Below, one piece after another: positions 1-7,583 of a stretch of 9,951 nucleotides of DNA (within the stretch, counting starts at the first letter, position 1; every line of letters starts with the position of its first letter). This stretch comes from Microbacterium sp. (GTDB lineage: Bacteria > Actinomycetota > Actinomycetes > Actinomycetales > Microbacteriaceae), in contig JAITUD010000290.1 of the NCBI GenBank assembly GCA_031286555.1, positions 1-9,951 of the forward strand. The letters are read 5' to 3'. Under the pieces are notes generated by a model that saw only the letters and a list, made by a program, of their open reading frames with translations, did no database searches and was not told the origin of the DNA. Both the position numbers and the translations under genes were made by a program.

Positions 1-958
<958 letters not shown>

Positions 959-965
959 GTGCGGG

Positions 966-991
966 CTCCTCGAAAGTCGCCCTCCAGTCTA
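966..991 (-). promoter_or_regulatory. Candidate lysS -10 box and ribosome-binding site
   Basis: Reading the minus strand, TAGACT at 991-986 is a fair -10 hexamer and GAGGAG at 971-966 is a strong Shine-Dalgarno sequence, 7 bases before the lysS ATG. I find no convincing -35 hexamer. A GC-rich palindrome GGGGCGCCCC lies just upstream at 994-1003. The 83-base gap between lacI and lysS shows no clear terminator, so read-through from lacI is also possible. Confidence 0.4.
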
Positions 992-1041
992 CCGGGGCGC
1001 CCCTGTGCATCCCGCGGGGCCTCCTCGACCGTTCCGGGGCG

Positions 1042-2082
1042 TCAGGATGCGGGCACCACGTCGGCGATCGTGCCGCGGTCGCGCAGCACCGCCGCCTCGA
1101 TCGCGATGACCTCGGACGCGTGATCGGAGATCTCCGAGATGATCGCTGCGGCCGCGCGGCGCCCGAGCGCGAACGAGTCCCGCCAGAGTGCGGAGATCTG
1201 TGGGGTCGTCGCCTCGCACAGCGGCGAGTCCTCCCAGGACACGATGCTCAGGTCGTCAGGCACCGCGACCCCATCCGCTCGAGCGCTGCCGAGCACGGCG
1301 ACGGCCAGCTGATCGTTGTCGGCGATGATCGCGGTCGGATGCTCGTCGCGCAGCCGTCGCCAGGCATCCGCCGCCTCGTCCGGGCTGTAGTGGGTGTGGA
1401 TGACGCTCAGAGGACTGATCCCGGCATCCGCCATCGTCGACCGGTAGGAGTCGGCGCGCACGATCGCGTGCGCGAAGTCCGCCGGCCCGGCGACATACGC
1501 GATCCGTCGATGACCGCGGGCGACGAGCATCTGCACCAGCGCCGCCATCGGCGACCCGTCGTCGGCACCGACCACCGCGATGTCGCCCTCGGTGTGGTCG
1601 CGTCCGCCGACGAGAGCCGCAGGGGTGCCGAGCGCCTGCAGCACCTCGGGCCGCGGATCGTCCAGCCGAGGGTCCACGACGATGAGCCCGTCGACCCTGC
1701 TCTGCGCCGCCCAGAGCCGGTAGACGTCGATCTCGGACTCCAGCGAGTCCGCGATCTGGAACGTCAGGGTCAGACCGCGCGGCGAGAGCTCGGACTGGAT
1801 GCCCGCGATGAAGCGCAGGTAGAACGTGTCCCTTGCGAGCTCGTCTGCGTCGCGCGCGAGCACCAGGCCGATCGATCCGGTGCCCTGCCCGGCGAGTGCC
1901 CTGGCCGCGATGTTCGGCTGCCATCCGCGCTTGCCCGCGGCCTCGATGATCCGAGCCCTGGTCTCCTCGCCGACGCCGGGCTTGCCGTTCAGCGCGTAGG
2001 AGATGGCGGCGTGGGAGACGCCGAGCTCCGCGGCGAGGTCACGCATGGTGAGTCGCTGCTGGCGTGGTCCCGGCGTCGTCAC
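1042..2082 (-). CDS. LacI-family transcriptional repressor, probable regulator of the GH20 gene
   Basis: A 346-residue LacI/GalR-type regulator of normal family length. The N-terminal helix-turn-helix is at residues about 12-33 (TMRDLAAELGVSHAAISYALNG), followed by the hinge helix PNIAARAL (56-63), which in this family inserts a leucine into a central CpG of the operator. Residues about 70-346 form the periplasmic-binding-like effector domain, with GLVLARDADELARDTFY at its start. The repeated theme GHRRIAYVAGP and the ADNDQLAVAVLGSARADGVAVPDDLSIVSWED stretch (given here in outline only by its ends, about 255-287) are family hallmarks. The GTG at 2082 is chosen because the DNA-binding domain needs residues before the internal ATG at 2046, and because a -10 box lies exactly 6 bases upstream, as in leaderless genes. 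It is divergent from the secreted hexosaminidase, so the effector is probably GlcNAc, a chitobiose-like sugar or a related glycan fragment; this is inference. Confidence 0.93.
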   Translation of the reverse strand: MTTPGPRQQRLTMRDLAAELGVSHAAISYALNGKPGVGEETRARIIEAAGKRGWQPNIAARALAGQGTGSIGLVLARDADELARDTFYLRFIAGIQSELSPRGLTLTFQIADSLESEIDVYRLWAAQSRVDGLIVVDPRLDDPRPEVLQALGTPAALVGGRDHTEGDIAVVGADDGSPMAALVQMLVARGHRRIAYVAGPADFAHAIVRADSYRSTMADAGISPLSVIHTHYSPDEAADAWRRLRDEHPTAIIADNDQLAVAVLGSARADGVAVPDDLSIVSWEDSPLCEATTPQISALWRDSFALGRRAAAAIISEISDHASEVIAIEAAVLRDRGTIADVVPAS

Positions 2083-2083
2083 T

Positions 2084-2111
2084 CTGCGAATGTAGCGTGC
2101 GACCCTGCGAA
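2084..2111 (-). promoter_or_regulatory. Candidate leaderless lacI promoter with a 21-bp-spaced direct repeat
   Basis: On the minus strand TACATT (2094-2089) is followed by 6 bases and then the GTG start at 2082, so transcription would begin at or next to the start codon. No Shine-Dalgarno sequence is visible there. The -35 is weak (TTCCGA, upstream near 2118-2113). The heptamer TTCGCAG occurs at 2111-2105 and again at 2090-2084, exactly 21 bases (two helical turns) apart, overlapping the core promoter. It could be an activator or repressor contact, but a 7-base repeat can also arise by chance. Confidence 0.35.
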
Positions 2112-2147
2112 CTCGGAAGCAGGGCCGGATCAGTTCGGGAAGAGCCC

Positions 2148-2177
2148 TTTACTCGCTGTCACTTAACCGGGTAATCT
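2148..2177 (+). promoter_or_regulatory. Candidate promoter of the GH20 gene
   Basis: TTTACT at 2148-2153 matches 4 of 6 bases of the -35 consensus, and TAATCT at 2172-2177 matches the -10 well; the spacer is 18 bases. This is the AT-richest patch in the gap. The transcript would carry a leader of about 37 bases with the ribosome-binding site GGAAGGAG (2204-2211), 9 bases before the GTG start at 2221. Confidence 0.45.
2163..2174. promoter_or_regulatory. Candidate LacI-family operator, TTAACCGGGTAA
   Basis: This 12-base near-palindrome has half-sites TTAACC and TTACCC (5 of 6 identical) meeting at a central CpG, the geometry that LacI-family hinge helices prefer. It overlaps the first bases of the candidate -10 box at 2172-2177, where binding would block transcription of the hexosaminidase gene. 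A second short symmetry, GGTA-atc-TACC, overlaps its right end (2170-2180). The assignment rests only on symmetry, position and the divergent repressor gene. Confidence 0.4.
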
Positions 2178-2220
2178 ACCGGCGAGCCGCGCCCGCGGCA
2201 CCCGGAAGGAGTACGAGGAC

Positions 2221-4866
2221 GTGCACAACAGACGGATTCTGACGATGGCGTCATGCCTCGCCGTGGCAGGAGCGCTGCTCGTCGCACCGGCCGCTGTCCA
2301 GGCGGCTGCGAGCGCAGCCGAAGGGCCGGTCGTCGTCGACGGCGGCTTCGAGTCGGGGCAATTGGGTGCGCAGACGCAGCACAACCACGCCGCGCTGATC
2401 ACCCCCGGTGCCGACGGCACCGGCACCGCCGCCCGCATCGGGCTGCCCTACGCCGACGCCACCACCAAGACCCCGATCGGCGGGAACCTGCCGGTGCGCG
2501 GCACCGGGGTCGACCGCGGCATGGTGAACAAGACGGTGACCGGCGTCACCCCCAACACCACCTACGAGTTCTCGGTCGCGCTGAAGGGCCAGGGCATCCG
2601 CTGGGGCATCTTCGACTCCGAGAACGCCCCCTACTACCGCGGCCTCGCCCGGGGTGACGGCGGCGGCGAATACGCGGCCGGCATCACCACGCCCGGCGGC
2701 GGCACCCAGTGGTCCACCTACACGACGACCATCACCACCGGCCCGCGGACCACCGAGCTGAACGCCTTCTGCTTCGTGGGCGGCAACGTCTCCCCCGCCT
2801 ACTGCGACGACTTCACCGTGACCGAGGTCGGGCCCGCGGCCAAGCCCCAGCAGGCCCCGGCCGGCTGGGCGGCGCCGCCCCTCGGAGCGAACGGCTACCC
2901 CGTCACGATCCCCGCCGTGCAGAGCTTCGCACCGGCCGACGGCGCGTGGAAGGGCGCCGTGCAGCGGATCGTCGTGGATGCCGCATCCGCCGCGAACATC
3001 ACCGACGAGGCCGACCTAGGCACCGCGAACCTGCGGAAGCTGGGCGTCACCGACGACGCCACCCTCACCGTCGGCACCGCGCCGGCGGGACGGGACAGCG
3101 TGTTCGTGAAGCTCGGCGATGTGCCGATCCCTGCGGACGCGCCGGCCAACGCCAGGAAGCTCGCCGACGAGGCCTACGCCATCGAATCGACGCCGGACGG
3201 CATCGTGATCACCGCCGGCGGCGAGGCAGGCGTCCTGTACGCGTTCAGCACGCTCGGCCAGGCCCTGCAGAGCACCAAGGCCGCGACCGGGGCGACGACC
3301 CTCCCCGCCGGTACCGCAGTGAACTGGACCGACATGAGGTTCCGCGCGCTGCAGGTCGACTCCGGACGGCGGTTCTACTCGATCGCCTGGTTGAAGGACC
3401 AGATCAAGGACCTCGCCTGGACCAACATGAACACCATGGTCCTGCGGGTCAAGGACGGCCAGGGCCTCCGCGTCGAGAGCGACGTGTTCCCCGAGCTCGT
3501 CGATCACCTGCCCGACGGAGGTTCCTGGAGCAAGGCCGAGATCGCCGACCTGGTGGCGTTCGCCAAGCGGTACCACGTCACGATCATCCCCGAGTTCGAC
3601 ATGCCCGCCCACGCGACGCTCGACGCGCAGGTGTTCCCCGAGCCCGGCTACATGCTCGCCGGCGAGGCCTACAACTACTCCCGCGAGGACGTCCGCAAGC
3701 GGCTCGCCGACGTCGCCGTCGAGATGGGCGAGACGTTCCAGACGCCGTACGTGCACATCGGAGCCGACGAGTTCATGGCCCTCGACTCGCAGACCGTGCT
3801 GCAGGACTGGATCCGCTCCGAGACGGGGAACTCCGCGGCGACCACGCGCGACTCGTACGCCTGGTTCCTGAACTACGTCAACAAGGCGCTGAAGGATGCC
3901 GGCCGGCACACCATGGTGTGGAACGACCAGCTCAACGGACGCAACAAGATCGTCCCGCTCGACAAGGACATCACCGTCATCTTCTGGGCCGAGATCTACG
4001 GCTCGGTCGACGCGAACGACCTGCTCGCAGAGGGCCGCCAGGTGGTGGGCTCCTCGTCCGACCTGTACCACGACCTCTGGCCGACCATGGGCACCGCGGA
4101 CCTCACCTCGGGCGACACCCGCAACGGCTCGGTCATCAACCGTCCGCTGCCGGAGTACGCCTGGAAGAACTACAGCACGCCGTACACGTTCTCGGGCGGC
4201 TGGGGCGCCCCGTACGAGGCGAAACCCGAGCTTCGCGATGACGTCGCAGGGCAGTTCTTCCCGATCTGGGACGACGCGCACGGCTGGGCACCCGAGTCGG
4301 TGCTGACGAACACCCTGATGCCGCGCCTGCGGCTGTTCGCGCAGACCGTGTGGAACTCGCCGCGGCAGGTCGACTCGTTCGCCTCCTTCGACCCCTACCT
4401 GCGGTTCCTCGGTCATGCACCCTACTTCGGTGCAGACCCGGTGCTCCAGGCGCCGCGCACACCGGAGTGGACGCTCGACGCGTCGTCGTCCCCCGCGGCG
4501 GGCGCAGAGGTCCGGCCCGGCACTGCGGTGACCTGGACGGTCTCCGCGAAGGCTGCGGATGCCGCGGTGAAGGACGCCACGGTGAAGATCGACCTCGGCG
4601 ACGTGGTCGACAACACCACCCCGGTGACCGTCCGAGCCGGCTTCGGAACGGTGACGCGGAAGGGCGACATCGCCACCTGGACCGGCGACATCCCGGCCGA
4701 CGGCAAGGTGCGGATCACGATCTCCGCGCGGATCACCGGCCCTGTGGCGAAGCCCGGATCAGACCGGAACAACTCCGTCGCCCTGTCGGTCGACGGATCG
4801 GCGGCCCGCGCCGTACTCACCGACTGCGAGGGCTGCACCGGAGAAGCACTGACTGTCGTCAAGTAG
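2221..4866 (+). CDS. Secreted GH20 beta-N-acetylhexosaminidase with CBM-like and C-terminal beta-sandwich domains
   Basis: Removes terminal N-acetylhexosamine (or a disaccharide, as lacto-N-biosidases do) outside the cell by substrate-assisted hydrolysis. Of 881 residues, 1-34 form a signal peptide (basic start, hydrophobic 9-22, alanine-rich cleavage zone 25-33). Residues about 35-204 are a carbohydrate-binding beta-sandwich like CBM4/9 (VVDGGFESG at 38-46; possible disulfide C184-C195). Residues 225-370 resemble the GH20b N-terminal domain. The catalytic barrel spans about 373-735: DSGRRF (380-385) with the sugar-binding Arg, PEFDMPAHA (457-465), and HIGADE (512-517) with the Asp516-Glu517 catalytic pair. 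The usual GGDE is GADE here. Tryptophans W567, W589 and W711 are candidate pocket residues. Residues 750-881 look like a DUF11-type domain with a C869-x-x-C872 pair. No LPXTG or C-terminal membrane helix is seen, so the protein is probably released. GTG start with ribosome-binding site GGAAGGAG at 2204-2211. Substrate is not determined by sequence. Confidence 0.92.
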   Translation: MHNRRILTMASCLAVAGALLVAPAAVQAAASAAEGPVVVDGGFESGQLGAQTQHNHAALITPGADGTGTAARIGLPYADATTKTPIGGNLPVRGTGVDRGMVNKTVTGVTPNTTYEFSVALKGQGIRWGIFDSENAPYYRGLARGDGGGEYAAGITTPGGGTQWSTYTTTITTGPRTTELNAFCFVGGNVSPAYCDDFTVTEVGPAAKPQQAPAGWAAPPLGANGYPVTIPAVQSFAPADGAWKGAVQRIVVDAASAANITDEADLGTANLRKLGVTDDATLTVGTAPAGRDSVFVKLGDVPIPADAPANARKLADEAYAIESTPDGIVITAGGEAGVLYAFSTLGQALQSTKAATGATTLPAGTAVNWTDMRFRALQVDSGRRFYSIAWLKDQIKDLAWTNMNTMVLRVKDGQGLRVESDVFPELVDHLPDGGSWSKAEIADLVAFAKRYHVTIIPEFDMPAHATLDAQVFPEPGYMLAGEAYNYSREDVRKRLADVAVEMGETFQTPYVHIGADEFMALDSQTVLQDWIRSETGNSAATTRDSYAWFLNYVNKALKDAGRHTMVWNDQLNGRNKIVPLDKDITVIFWAEIYGSVDANDLLAEGRQVVGSSSDLYHDLWPTMGTADLTSGDTRNGSVINRPLPEYAWKNYSTPYTFSGGWGAPYEAKPELRDDVAGQFFPIWDDAHGWAPESVLTNTLMPRLRLFAQTVWNSPRQVDSFASFDPYLRFLGHAPYFGADPVLQAPRTPEWTLDASSSPAAGAEVRPGTAVTWTVSAKAADAAVKDATVKIDLGDVVDNTTPVTVRAGFGTVTRKGDIATWTGDIPADGKVRITISARITGPVAKPGSDRNNSVALSVDGSAARAVLTDCEGCTGEALTVVK

Positions 4867-4876
4867 CAGGAGGACG

Positions 4877-4916
4877 GCGACGGGGCCGGATCGGGATTCC
4901 GATCCGGCCCCGTCGC
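4877..4916. terminator. Bidirectional hairpin terminator between converging genes
   Basis: A perfect 18-bp stem (4877-4894 with 4899-4916) closes a 4-base GATT loop. It fills most of the 53 bases between the hexosaminidase stop and the stop of the converging serine hydrolase gene, so it can end transcripts from both sides. There is no T-tract on either strand, as is common for terminators of high-GC actinobacteria. Confidence 0.8.
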
Positions 4917-4919
4917 ACG

Positions 4920-5735
4920 TCAGGCTCCGAGCTCGGCGCGGAGCGCGAGGCCCGCTCGTCGCATCACCTCGAGTACGCGATCGCGGGCGGGCGCACCGCG
5001 CTCCCAGTTGATCAGCACGGCGTACGCCAGCCGGCGCTCCGGTGACATCACCAGGCCGACGTCGGCGCGCACGGTGCTGATCGTGCCGGTCTTGTTCCAC
5101 AGCCAGATGTCGCGGTCGAAGAGGTAGTGCGCGAGCGGATCGAGCCCGAACGCCGAGGCGACCATCGACAGGTCCATGCCGGCTCCGAGCCAGCGCTGCA
5201 GGGTGTCTCGGGATGAGGGGCTGAGATCCTCGCCGCGGGCGGTCCGCGTGACGAAGCGCACCATCTCCTCGGCGTTCGCGTGCGACAGCGTGCGCGGCGC
5301 GCCTGGCGGCAGCGGCCAGCGCACGACGTCGTCGAGTCCGGAGTGCGCGTAGCCGAGCTCGCGGGTGTGGGCCTGCACCGCATCCAGGCCGATGACCCGG
5401 CACAGGGTGTTCGTCGCGGCGTTGTCACTGGTCGCACCGATCAGAGCTGCGACGTCGTACAGCGACAGGGAGTCCTGCTGCAGCAGATACCAGATGCCGG
5501 AGTTGTCGAACTGCTCGACGGGACGACGGGTGACGCGGTCCTCCAGGCTCCGGTCCCCGCTCTCCGCCTCGGCCAGCAGGCGATGCAGCAGGAAGATCTT
5601 GCCCACGCTCGCGGTGTCGAGCACCCTGTCCGGCCGGTGCCGGAACAGCTCCGCCCCGGTGTCGACGTCTGCGGCGAGCGCCGACACGGCAAGCCCCGGG
5701 AACTCCTGCTCCAGTTCGTCGAACCCGATCGTCAC
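4920..5735 (-). CDS. Beta-lactamase-fold serine hydrolase, copy A
   Basis: A 271-residue protein of the class A beta-lactamase / penicillin-binding fold. The three active-site motifs are in order and spacing: S43-V-G-K46 (nucleophile and general base), S103-D-N105, and K215-T-G217. The omega-loop motif ExxLN, whose Glu activates the deacylating water in true class A enzymes, is not recognisable in the expected stretch (about 130-150). Efficient beta-lactam hydrolysis is therefore doubtful, and a peptidase, esterase or transferase role is as likely. No signal peptide is seen, so it should act in the cytoplasm. The GTG at 5735 is preferred because it overlaps the upstream stop as GTGA and begins VTIGF, much like copy B (MTIEL); an in-frame start at 5783 would add 16 arginine-rich residues. 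It is the last gene of the DUF2520-C45 block and ends 4 bases before the hairpin. Confidence 0.85.
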   Translation of the reverse strand: MTIGFDELEQEFPGLAVSALAADVDTGAELFRHRPDRVLDTASVGKIFLLHRLLAEAESGDRSLEDRVTRRPVEQFDNSGIWYLLQQDSLSLYDVAALIGATSDNAATNTLCRVIGLDAVQAHTRELGYAHSGLDDVVRWPLPPGAPRTLSHANAEEMVRFVTRTARGEDLSPSSRDTLQRWLGAGMDLSMVASAFGLDPLAHYLFDRDIWLWNKTGTISTVRADVGLVMSPERRLAYAVLINWERGAPARDRVLEVMRRAGLALRAELGA

Positions 5736-6778
5736 AGCGGCACCCGCTCTCCGCGCGCGAACGCGCTCCACCGGCCGCGCCACGGCGACCCGCTCCCGGC
5801 GAGGAGGATCTCGTCGGCGGCGGTGTCGACCACCGCGGTCACGAAGGTCCAGATGTCCGCGGATCGTCCGAGGACTCCCGGTGTCCGCAGCGCCGCGAAG
5901 ACCTCAGCCGCCGTCGCGGGCGACCCGCATCCACGCAGCACGCCGAGCCTGTTCCTGCTCTCCTGCAGCCACTCGTCGTCAGCGGGCACGGCGAGGCCGT
6001 CGGACGTGCCGTCGATCAGGCGCAGATGGTTCGTGTGCCGGTACGCCCCCGAGGTGTGCGCGGTGCGCCCCGCGGCGTTCTCGATCAGGTCGGCCCGCCC
6101 CGCGGCATCGGCCACGTCGAAGGCGAAGCCGCCGGCGCACGGCACCTCCGAGAGCGCGGCCCGCGCCGCCTCTCCGCTGTGCCGGCGCTGGGCGTGCCTG
6201 GCGACGAAGTGCCGGCCCGCGCCTTCGGTGTTCGCCGTGACCACAGGCACGTGATCCATACCGAACGCGAGTCCGGCGGTCGTCGTGACGAACGCGTTCG
6301 AGGGCAGCATCCCGGGGTACCAGACCGCCGTGATCGCAGGGTCGCCCTCGATGTCGAGCGTGACCAGTCGGATCTCGTCGTGCAGCTCGCCGTCGCCGTC
6401 CTCGTTGTGCCCCATCAGCACGCCGGAGTCCGTGGTCAGCGCCAGGTCGCTGCATCCGGTGCCGTCCCGGCCCAGGTCGCCGCGCAGGTTACGCGCCCAC
6501 ATGTCCCGCTCCGGGATGCCCGCGCCCTCGGCGATCCAGGCGAGCTCCTGCGACTCGACGGGAAGCAGCCGCTTCGTCGATGCGATGACGGCGTCCAGGC
6601 GCTCGGCGACGCCGTCGGCCCGGCGCACCTGCGCCTCCCAGGTGCCGCCCGGGAGGGTGCGGAACGCGCGGATCGCGTCGGCGTGCTCACAGCCGAGAGC
6701 ACGCATGACCTCTTCCCGCCCACCGCGGAACACGCTCCAGGCGAGGCCGGACACGGGTTCGAGGTGGGCGATCTCCAT
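5732..6778 (-). CDS. C45-family Ntn hydrolase (penicillin acyltransferase type)
   Basis: A 348-residue homologue of the acyl-CoA:6-aminopenicillanic acid acyltransferase / peptidase C45 family. These N-terminal-nucleophile enzymes cut themselves just before a cysteine, which then becomes the catalytic residue for amide hydrolysis or acyl transfer. Here the site is Gly108-Cys109 in DGTGCSDLAL, followed by GHNEDG (123-128), matching the family's conserved Asn/Asp stretch. Cleavage would give subunits of about 108 and 240 residues, close to the fungal enzyme's two subunits (family knowledge). No signal peptide is seen, so it is cytoplasmic. Other visible pieces are MLPSNAFVTTTAGLAFGMD (157-175) and HTNHLRL (248-254). 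The ATG at 6778 overlaps the DUF2520 stop as TGATG and has AGGGA about 7 bases upstream; its own stop overlaps copy A as GTGA. Substrate unknown: N-acyl amino acids, peptides or beta-lactam-like amides are the candidates. True penicillin biosynthesis is not suggested, as no ACV or IPN synthase gene is present. Confidence 0.85.
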   Translation of the reverse strand: MEIAHLEPVSGLAWSVFRGGREEVMRALGCEHADAIRAFRTLPGGTWEAQVRRADGVAERLDAVIASTKRLLPVESQELAWIAEGAGIPERDMWARNLRGDLGRDGTGCSDLALTTDSGVLMGHNEDGDGELHDEIRLVTLDIEGDPAITAVWYPGMLPSNAFVTTTAGLAFGMDHVPVVTANTEGAGRHFVARHAQRRHSGEAARAALSEVPCAGGFAFDVADAAGRADLIENAAGRTAHTSGAYRHTNHLRLIDGTSDGLAVPADDEWLQESRNRLGVLRGCGSPATAAEVFAALRTPGVLGRSADIWTFVTAVVDTAADEILLAGSGSPWRGRWSAFARGERVPL

Positions 6779-7479
6779 CACATGTCCCTGAGGTCGGATG
6801 CCGGGGCTGAGGCCTCGCGCAGCGCGCGCTCGACCGTGGACTGCACGAGCGCGGAAAGATAGCCGCCGGGGTTCTCGACCCCGATGCCGCGCAACAGCCC
6901 GGTGGCCTGCCCGATGATCGAGCGGGAGAACTCGGATGCCGTGGCGATCGCCTCGGCGTACGCCGCACGATCCTCCTCGGCGACGACGACCGGCTCGCAT
7001 CCGAGCTCCACGGCCAGCGCCTGCGCGATCGGCAGCACCGCCGCGGGCGCGGTGACCGCCGCGTACGACGCCTGCAGCTGACGCAGGTCGACGGTGGTTC
7101 CGGTGAACGAGATCGCCGGATGCACGGCGAGCGGGATCGCCCCGCGCTCTGCGGCCGGCCGCAGCACCTCGATGCCGTACTCGGGATCGGTGTGCAGCAC
7201 GAGCTGGCCCAGCTGCCACCCCCCGGTCTCGGCGATGCCGGCGACGAGGCCGGGCAGCTGGTCGTGCGGCACCGCGAGCACGACCAGTTCACTGCGCCGA
7301 ACGACCTCGGACGCCTCGAGCACCTCGACGCCGGGCAGCACCGCGGCCGCACGGTCGTCGTCCGACCCCGAGGTGATCCCGGTGATCGCGTGCCCGGCTC
7401 CGGCGAGCGCGGCACCGATCACGGGCCCCACCCGCCCCGCACCGATGATGCCGACACCGAGTCTTCCGTTCCGAGTCAT
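6778..7479 (-). CDS. Rossmann-fold DUF2520 protein
   Basis: A 233-residue protein. The N-terminal half is a dinucleotide-binding Rossmann domain with G13-A-G-R-V-G18 in the GxGxxG pattern. The C-terminal half, from AVHPAISFTGT (around 118-128), is DUF2520, an all-helical domain related to ketopantoate/6-phosphogluconate-type dehydrogenases. The reaction is unproven. In Mycobacterium tuberculosis the homologue Rv3603c begins the panC-panD-coaX-lysS1 cluster. Here lysS is present 5.8 kb downstream on the same strand, but no panC follows. Many relatives are longer, near 280-300 residues. The end here reads through smoothly to a stop that overlaps the next start, so it does not look broken. The ATG at 7479 is preceded, 6 bases upstream, by TAGCAT, again a leaderless layout. 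It is the first gene of its transcription block. Confidence 0.87.
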   Translation of the reverse strand: MTRNGRLGVGIIGAGRVGPVIGAALAGAGHAITGITSGSDDDRAAAVLPGVEVLEASEVVRRSELVVLAVPHDQLPGLVAGIAETGGWQLGQLVLHTDPEYGIEVLRPAAERGAIPLAVHPAISFTGTTVDLRQLQASYAAVTAPAAVLPIAQALAVELGCEPVVVAEEDRAAYAEAIATASEFSRSIIGQATGLLRGIGVENPGGYLSALVQSTVERALREASAPASDLRDM

Positions 7480-7485
7480 CCGTCG

Positions 7486-7491
7486 ATGCTA
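7486..7491 (-). promoter_or_regulatory. Candidate -10 box of the DUF2520 block, leaderless
   Basis: TAGCAT read on the minus strand (7491-7486) sits 6 bases before the ATG at 7479, the same geometry as lacI, and there is no Shine-Dalgarno sequence directly before this start. No -35 is clear. A GAGGAGG sequence lies further upstream (7518-7512), but the ATG that follows it reads only two codons before a stop. Confidence 0.35.
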
Positions 7492-7522
7492 ACGCCGTGG
7501 GTCACAGCATTCCCTCCTCGGT

Positions 7523-7580
7523 TCCGGTCTCACTCGTTGCGGGTGTGCGGGCAACCGGACCCGCAACGAGTGAGACCGGA
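7523..7580. terminator. 22-bp perfect inverted repeat between the two minus-strand blocks
   Basis: The left arm (7523-7544) and right arm (7559-7580) are exact reverse complements over 22 bases, with a 14-base loop (GTGCGGGCAACCGG). It starts 3 bases after the stop of serine hydrolase copy B and ends about 43 bases before the next gene's start, where an intrinsic terminator belongs. There is no T-tract. The arm core GGTCTCACTCGTTGCGGGT is less GC-rich and more word-like than an ordinary terminator stem, so it could also be one copy of a dispersed palindromic repeat. Confidence 0.75.
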
Positions 7581-7583
7581 GGA

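Noticed and set aside
994..1003. GGGGCGCCCC palindrome between lacI and lysS as a terminator
   Set aside because: There is no room for a loop and no extended stem; such words are expected by chance at this GC content.
1120..2166. 348-codon plus-strand frame opposite lacI
   Set aside because: Antisense shadow caused by high-GC third positions; lacI shows conserved motifs along its whole length.
3016..4416. 466-codon minus-strand frame inside the GH20 gene
   Set aside because: It lies wholly opposite the GH20 catalytic domain and has the low-complexity Val/Gly/Arg/Asp content typical of antisense frames.
5736..5783. Upstream start at 5783 for serine hydrolase copy A
   Set aside because: It would add 16 arginine-rich residues overlapping the C45 gene; the GTG at 5735 gives the GTGA overlap and an N-terminus like that of copy B.
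5732..6778. Penicillin biosynthesis gene cluster
   Set aside because: Only the C45 homologue is present; no ACV synthetase or isopenicillin N synthase gene is in the window, and bacterial C45 proteins have other substrates.
6779..7219. N-terminal extension of the C45 gene to 7219
   Set aside because: This stretch is out of frame with, and fully covered by, the DUF2520 gene; family similarity starts at the ATG at 6778, which has its own ribosome-binding site.
7502..7518. GAGGAGG followed by ATG-CTG-TGA upstream of DUF2520, as a regulatory mini-ORF
   Set aside because: The two-codon frame is too short to judge, and the candidate promoter lies downstream of it, so it would not be in the transcript.
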